From contig DIOT01000044.1 in assembly GCA_002426195.1 (NCBI GenBank), forward strand, positions 9,895-16,576: a stretch of 6,682 bases of DNA. The letters run 5' to 3'. The notes under the pieces are model-generated. The model saw nothing but the letters and a program-made list of their open reading frames with translations. It had not been told where the DNA came from and ran no database searches. Shown one piece after another: positions 5,189 through 6,682 of this stretch (positions are counted from its first letter, which is position 1; each line of letters starts with the position of its first letter). This DNA comes from Bacteroidales bacterium UBA5507. Lineage in GTDB: Bacteria > Bacteroidota > Bacteroidia > Bacteroidales > Lentimicrobiaceae. A program made the translations under genes and the position numbers.

Positions 5189-6190
5189 TTATGAGTAAAT
5201 CTTAGTATTCGCCGTCAGCATTTCCTTTATACCTGCTACTGAACTCAAGACTCCGGTTGCTTCATATGGCATGTAAATGATCTTGTTATCTTTTCCACTC
5301 ACCATTTCATTCAGTGTGTCTATGTAGCGTACTGCGATCAGATAATTTACCGGATCACCCTTGGTGCCGGCAATTGCATTGGTAATTTTCTGAATAGCTT
5401 CAGCTTCACCTTGTGCCGTTCTTATTCTTGCCTGGGCCTCCCCTTCTGCCTTCAGGATTTGCGATTGCTTTTCTCCTTCGGCGTTGTTGATTTTTGATTC
5501 TTTATCACCTTCTGACTGTAAAATCTTAGCCTGTTTGTCACCTTCAGCTTCCAGCACTTTAGCTCTCTTGTCCCTCTCTGCCCTCATTTGCTTTTCCATC
5601 GCTGCCCTGATTTCCTGAGGTGGATTAATATCCTGCAATTCTACCCTGTTAACTTTAACACCCCATTTATGACCCGCTTCGTCCAATACTGCACGTAACT
5701 TACCATTGATGGTATCCCTGGAAGTGAGTGTCTGATCCAGATCCAGTTCGCCAATCACATTTCGTAGGGTTGTTTGAGTCAGCTTTTCAATAGCATCAGG
5801 AAGGTTTGAAATCTCGTATATAGCTTTAACGGGATCAGTTATCTGGAAATAGATTATCGCATTAATCTCGGTACCTACATTATCTTTGGTGATAACATTC
5901 TGTTTGGGGAATTCATAAACAGTTTCTCTCAGGTCAATTTTAGTGACAGTTCGGGTAGTAACAATACTTCTGCCATCAATCCCAACATCCTGTTTAACAA
6001 ATCGCCACATGATTTCCCTGGGCCTGTCAATAATTGGCCAGATAATATTGATACCGGTTGGCAATGTCCGACTGTATTTACCAAGTCGTTCAATAACAAC
6101 AGTCTCTGATTGCTGAACAATCTTAAAACCAGAAGCAGCAAAAATAATTACGAATAGCGCAATTACTCCAAAGATGATAATAATACCCAT
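5189..6190 (-). CDS. SPFH/Band 7 stomatin-like membrane scaffold protein (QmcA/YbbK type)
   Basis: SPFH proteins oligomerise at the inner membrane, organise microdomains and often regulate membrane proteases; bacterial QmcA is the closest characterised type. An N-terminal membrane anchor (2-22) precedes the SPFH domain (about 23-190), with hallmark pieces VVIERLGKYSRTL, PTGINIIWP, VITKDNV, DPVKAIYEISNL and TLRNVIGELDLDQTL. The segment 62-90, before ITKDN, is about 25 residues longer than I recall for E. coli QmcA and looks like the Bacteroidota form. Next comes a long helix built of 11-residue repeats (205-270), then the conserved tail VNYLIAVRYIDTL...IIYMPYEATGVLSSVAGIKEML. At 333 residues the protein is complete. 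The start is supported by AGGAG 8 nt upstream. It follows the NfeD gene by 11 nt, the classic nfeD-stomatin pairing, in which NfeD and stomatin act together. Confidence 0.96.
   Translation of the reverse strand: MGIIIIFGVIALFVIIFAASGFKIVQQSETVVIERLGKYSRTLPTGINIIWPIIDRPREIMWRFVKQDVGIDGRSIVTTRTVTKIDLRETVYEFPKQNVITKDNVGTEINAIIYFQITDPVKAIYEISNLPDAIEKLTQTTLRNVIGELDLDQTLTSRDTINGKLRAVLDEAGHKWGVKVNRVELQDINPPQEIRAAMEKQMRAERDKRAKVLEAEGDKQAKILQSEGDKESKINNAEGEKQSQILKAEGEAQARIRTAQGEAEAIQKITNAIAGTKGDPVNYLIAVRYIDTLNEMVSGKDNKIIYMPYEATGVLSSVAGIKEMLTANTKIYS
5381..5578 (-). repeat. Six tandem 11-residue coiled-coil repeats in the SPFH protein
   Basis: Residues 205-270 divide cleanly into 11-mers: ERDKRAKVLEA, EGDKQAKILQS, EGDKESKINNA, EGEKQSQILKA, EGEAQARIRTA and a degenerate QGEAEAIQKIT. 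The E-G-x-x-x-x-x-I/V-x-x-A periodicity is typical of the flotillin/stomatin helical arm that builds the oligomeric cage wall. Confidence 0.85.
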
Positions 6191-6198
6191 GTTTAGAT

Positions 6199-6203
6199 CT
6201 CCT
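6199..6203 (-). promoter_or_regulatory. Shine-Dalgarno of the SPFH gene overlapping the NfeD stop
   Basis: AGGAG lies 8 nt before the SPFH ATG, and its first two bases are the last two of the NfeD TAG stop (6204-6202). Terminating ribosomes would be placed at the next start, suggesting coupled, balanced synthesis of the two partners. Confidence 0.65.
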
Positions 6204-6645
6204 ATTTGATAGCTTTAACTGTTAATATGGTGCTGTCAACTTTAAGTATTTCTACCTTTTCCCCAGCATTTAGGATTTCATTGTTTTCTGATTCTGCTCT
6301 CCAGTCATCACCTTCAACAGCAACTCTGCCGGTATTAAGAGAGTTGTCAATAGAAACTGTAACCTTACCGGTTTTACCAACCAGTGCATGAACGTTCGTT
6401 TTCAGATCGCCACTTTTTTTGTGCCCATACTTTAGGATGAAAGGTCTTACACCAAAAAAGGCAATAAGAGTCCCTATTGAAAAGGCCAACAATTGAATTT
6501 TAAAGCTCAGATCAATTGAGGCAGTGACTCCGGCAAATATGCAACCAATCGCCAGACTAGCTGCAAAAAATGCCGGTGTAAAAATTTCCAGGATAAACAG
6601 GATAATAGCAACGATTATCCATATATGCCAAATTTCAAGTTCCAT
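6202..6645 (-). CDS. Short NfeD family membrane protein (NfeD1b type)
   Basis: NfeD proteins partner SPFH/stomatin proteins in membrane microdomain organisation. This is the short form: three hydrophobic segments near 8-22, 25-42 and 50-71 (HIWIIVAIILFILEIFTPAF marks the conserved first helix with its Glu and Pro), then a cytosolic OB-fold domain from about 86 to 147. The OB-fold signature ALVGKTGKV (87-95), then GRVAVEGDDWRA (106-117), then LNAGEKVEILKVDSTILTV, is complete. The N-terminal ClpP-like serine protease domain of long NfeD proteins is absent, as is normal for this subtype at about 145-150 residues. It is the first gene of the operon inside the window, and the SPFH gene begins 11 nt after its stop. 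No Shine-Dalgarno is seen; a weak promoter-like pair lies just upstream. Confidence 0.94.
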   Translation of the reverse strand: MELEIWHIWIIVAIILFILEIFTPAFFAASLAIGCIFAGVTASIDLSFKIQLLAFSIGTLIAFFGVRPFILKYGHKKSGDLKTNVHALVGKTGKVTVSIDNSLNTGRVAVEGDDWRAESENNEILNAGEKVEILKVDSTILTVKAIK

Positions 6646-6649
6646 AAAA

Positions 6650-6680
6650 TACAGATATTTTGGTTGTTAACTTATTCAAA
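6650..6680 (-). promoter_or_regulatory. Possible Bacteroidota promoter for the NfeD-SPFH operon
   Basis: On the minus strand TTTG (6680-6677) is followed after 19 nt by TATCTGTA (6657-6650), which matches TAnnTTTG at 4 of its 6 fixed positions. The spacing equals the lower end of the -33/-7 consensus. The element ends 4 nt before the ATG, again implying a very short leader. The window ends just beyond, so an upstream promoter or gene cannot be excluded. Confidence 0.28.
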
Positions 6681-6682
6681 TT

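Noticed and set aside
1..6682. CRISPR array, tRNA, rRNA or insertion sequence
   Set aside because: No regularly spaced repeats, no cloverleaf-like sequence, no transposase or terminal inverted repeats were seen.

Overview
The window is bacterial. It is moderately AT-rich and densely coded, and looks like a Bacteroidota chromosome. Three observations suggest that lineage. Several confident starts lack a Shine-Dalgarno sequence. A TAnnTTTG-like -7 element sits directly before one start. The stomatin-like protein carries the longer loop before its ITKDN segment that I associate with Bacteroidota versions. The lineage call is an inference; no 16S or marker gene is present.

Layout. On the left, on the + strand, is the 3' part of a rhomboid intramembrane serine protease whose 5' end lies outside the window (1-900). 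An ATGA overlap leads into a 45-codon small ORF of doubtful status (897-1034). On the right, on the - strand, is a two-gene operon: a short NfeD membrane/OB-fold protein (6645-6202), then an SPFH/stomatin-like protein (6190-5189). These two edges look like core membrane-quality-control genes.

Between them lie about 4 kb of accessory-looking DNA, all on the - strand, holding two two-gene modules. Module A (4985-2532) is a 702-residue AAA_13/ABC-type ATPase with a CPFC knuckle and a C-terminal R-x3-E...H pattern reminiscent of the PrrC/RloC anticodon nucleases, followed 39 nt later by a 101-residue very acidic orphan protein. Module B (2271-1061) is a 308-residue protein whose C-terminus resembles a HicB antitoxin fold, overlapping by ATGA a 95-residue HicA-like protein. 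The modules are separated by a very AT-rich 260-nt spacer with small palindromes.

Working hypothesis: the span between the rhomboid and the SPFH-NfeD operon is an accessory insertion site. It carries an unusual HicBA-like toxin-antitoxin pair and a candidate RNA-targeting or phage-defence ATPase with a small acidic partner. The ATPase plus orphan pair and the oversized HicB-like protein are the least ordinary parts of the window.
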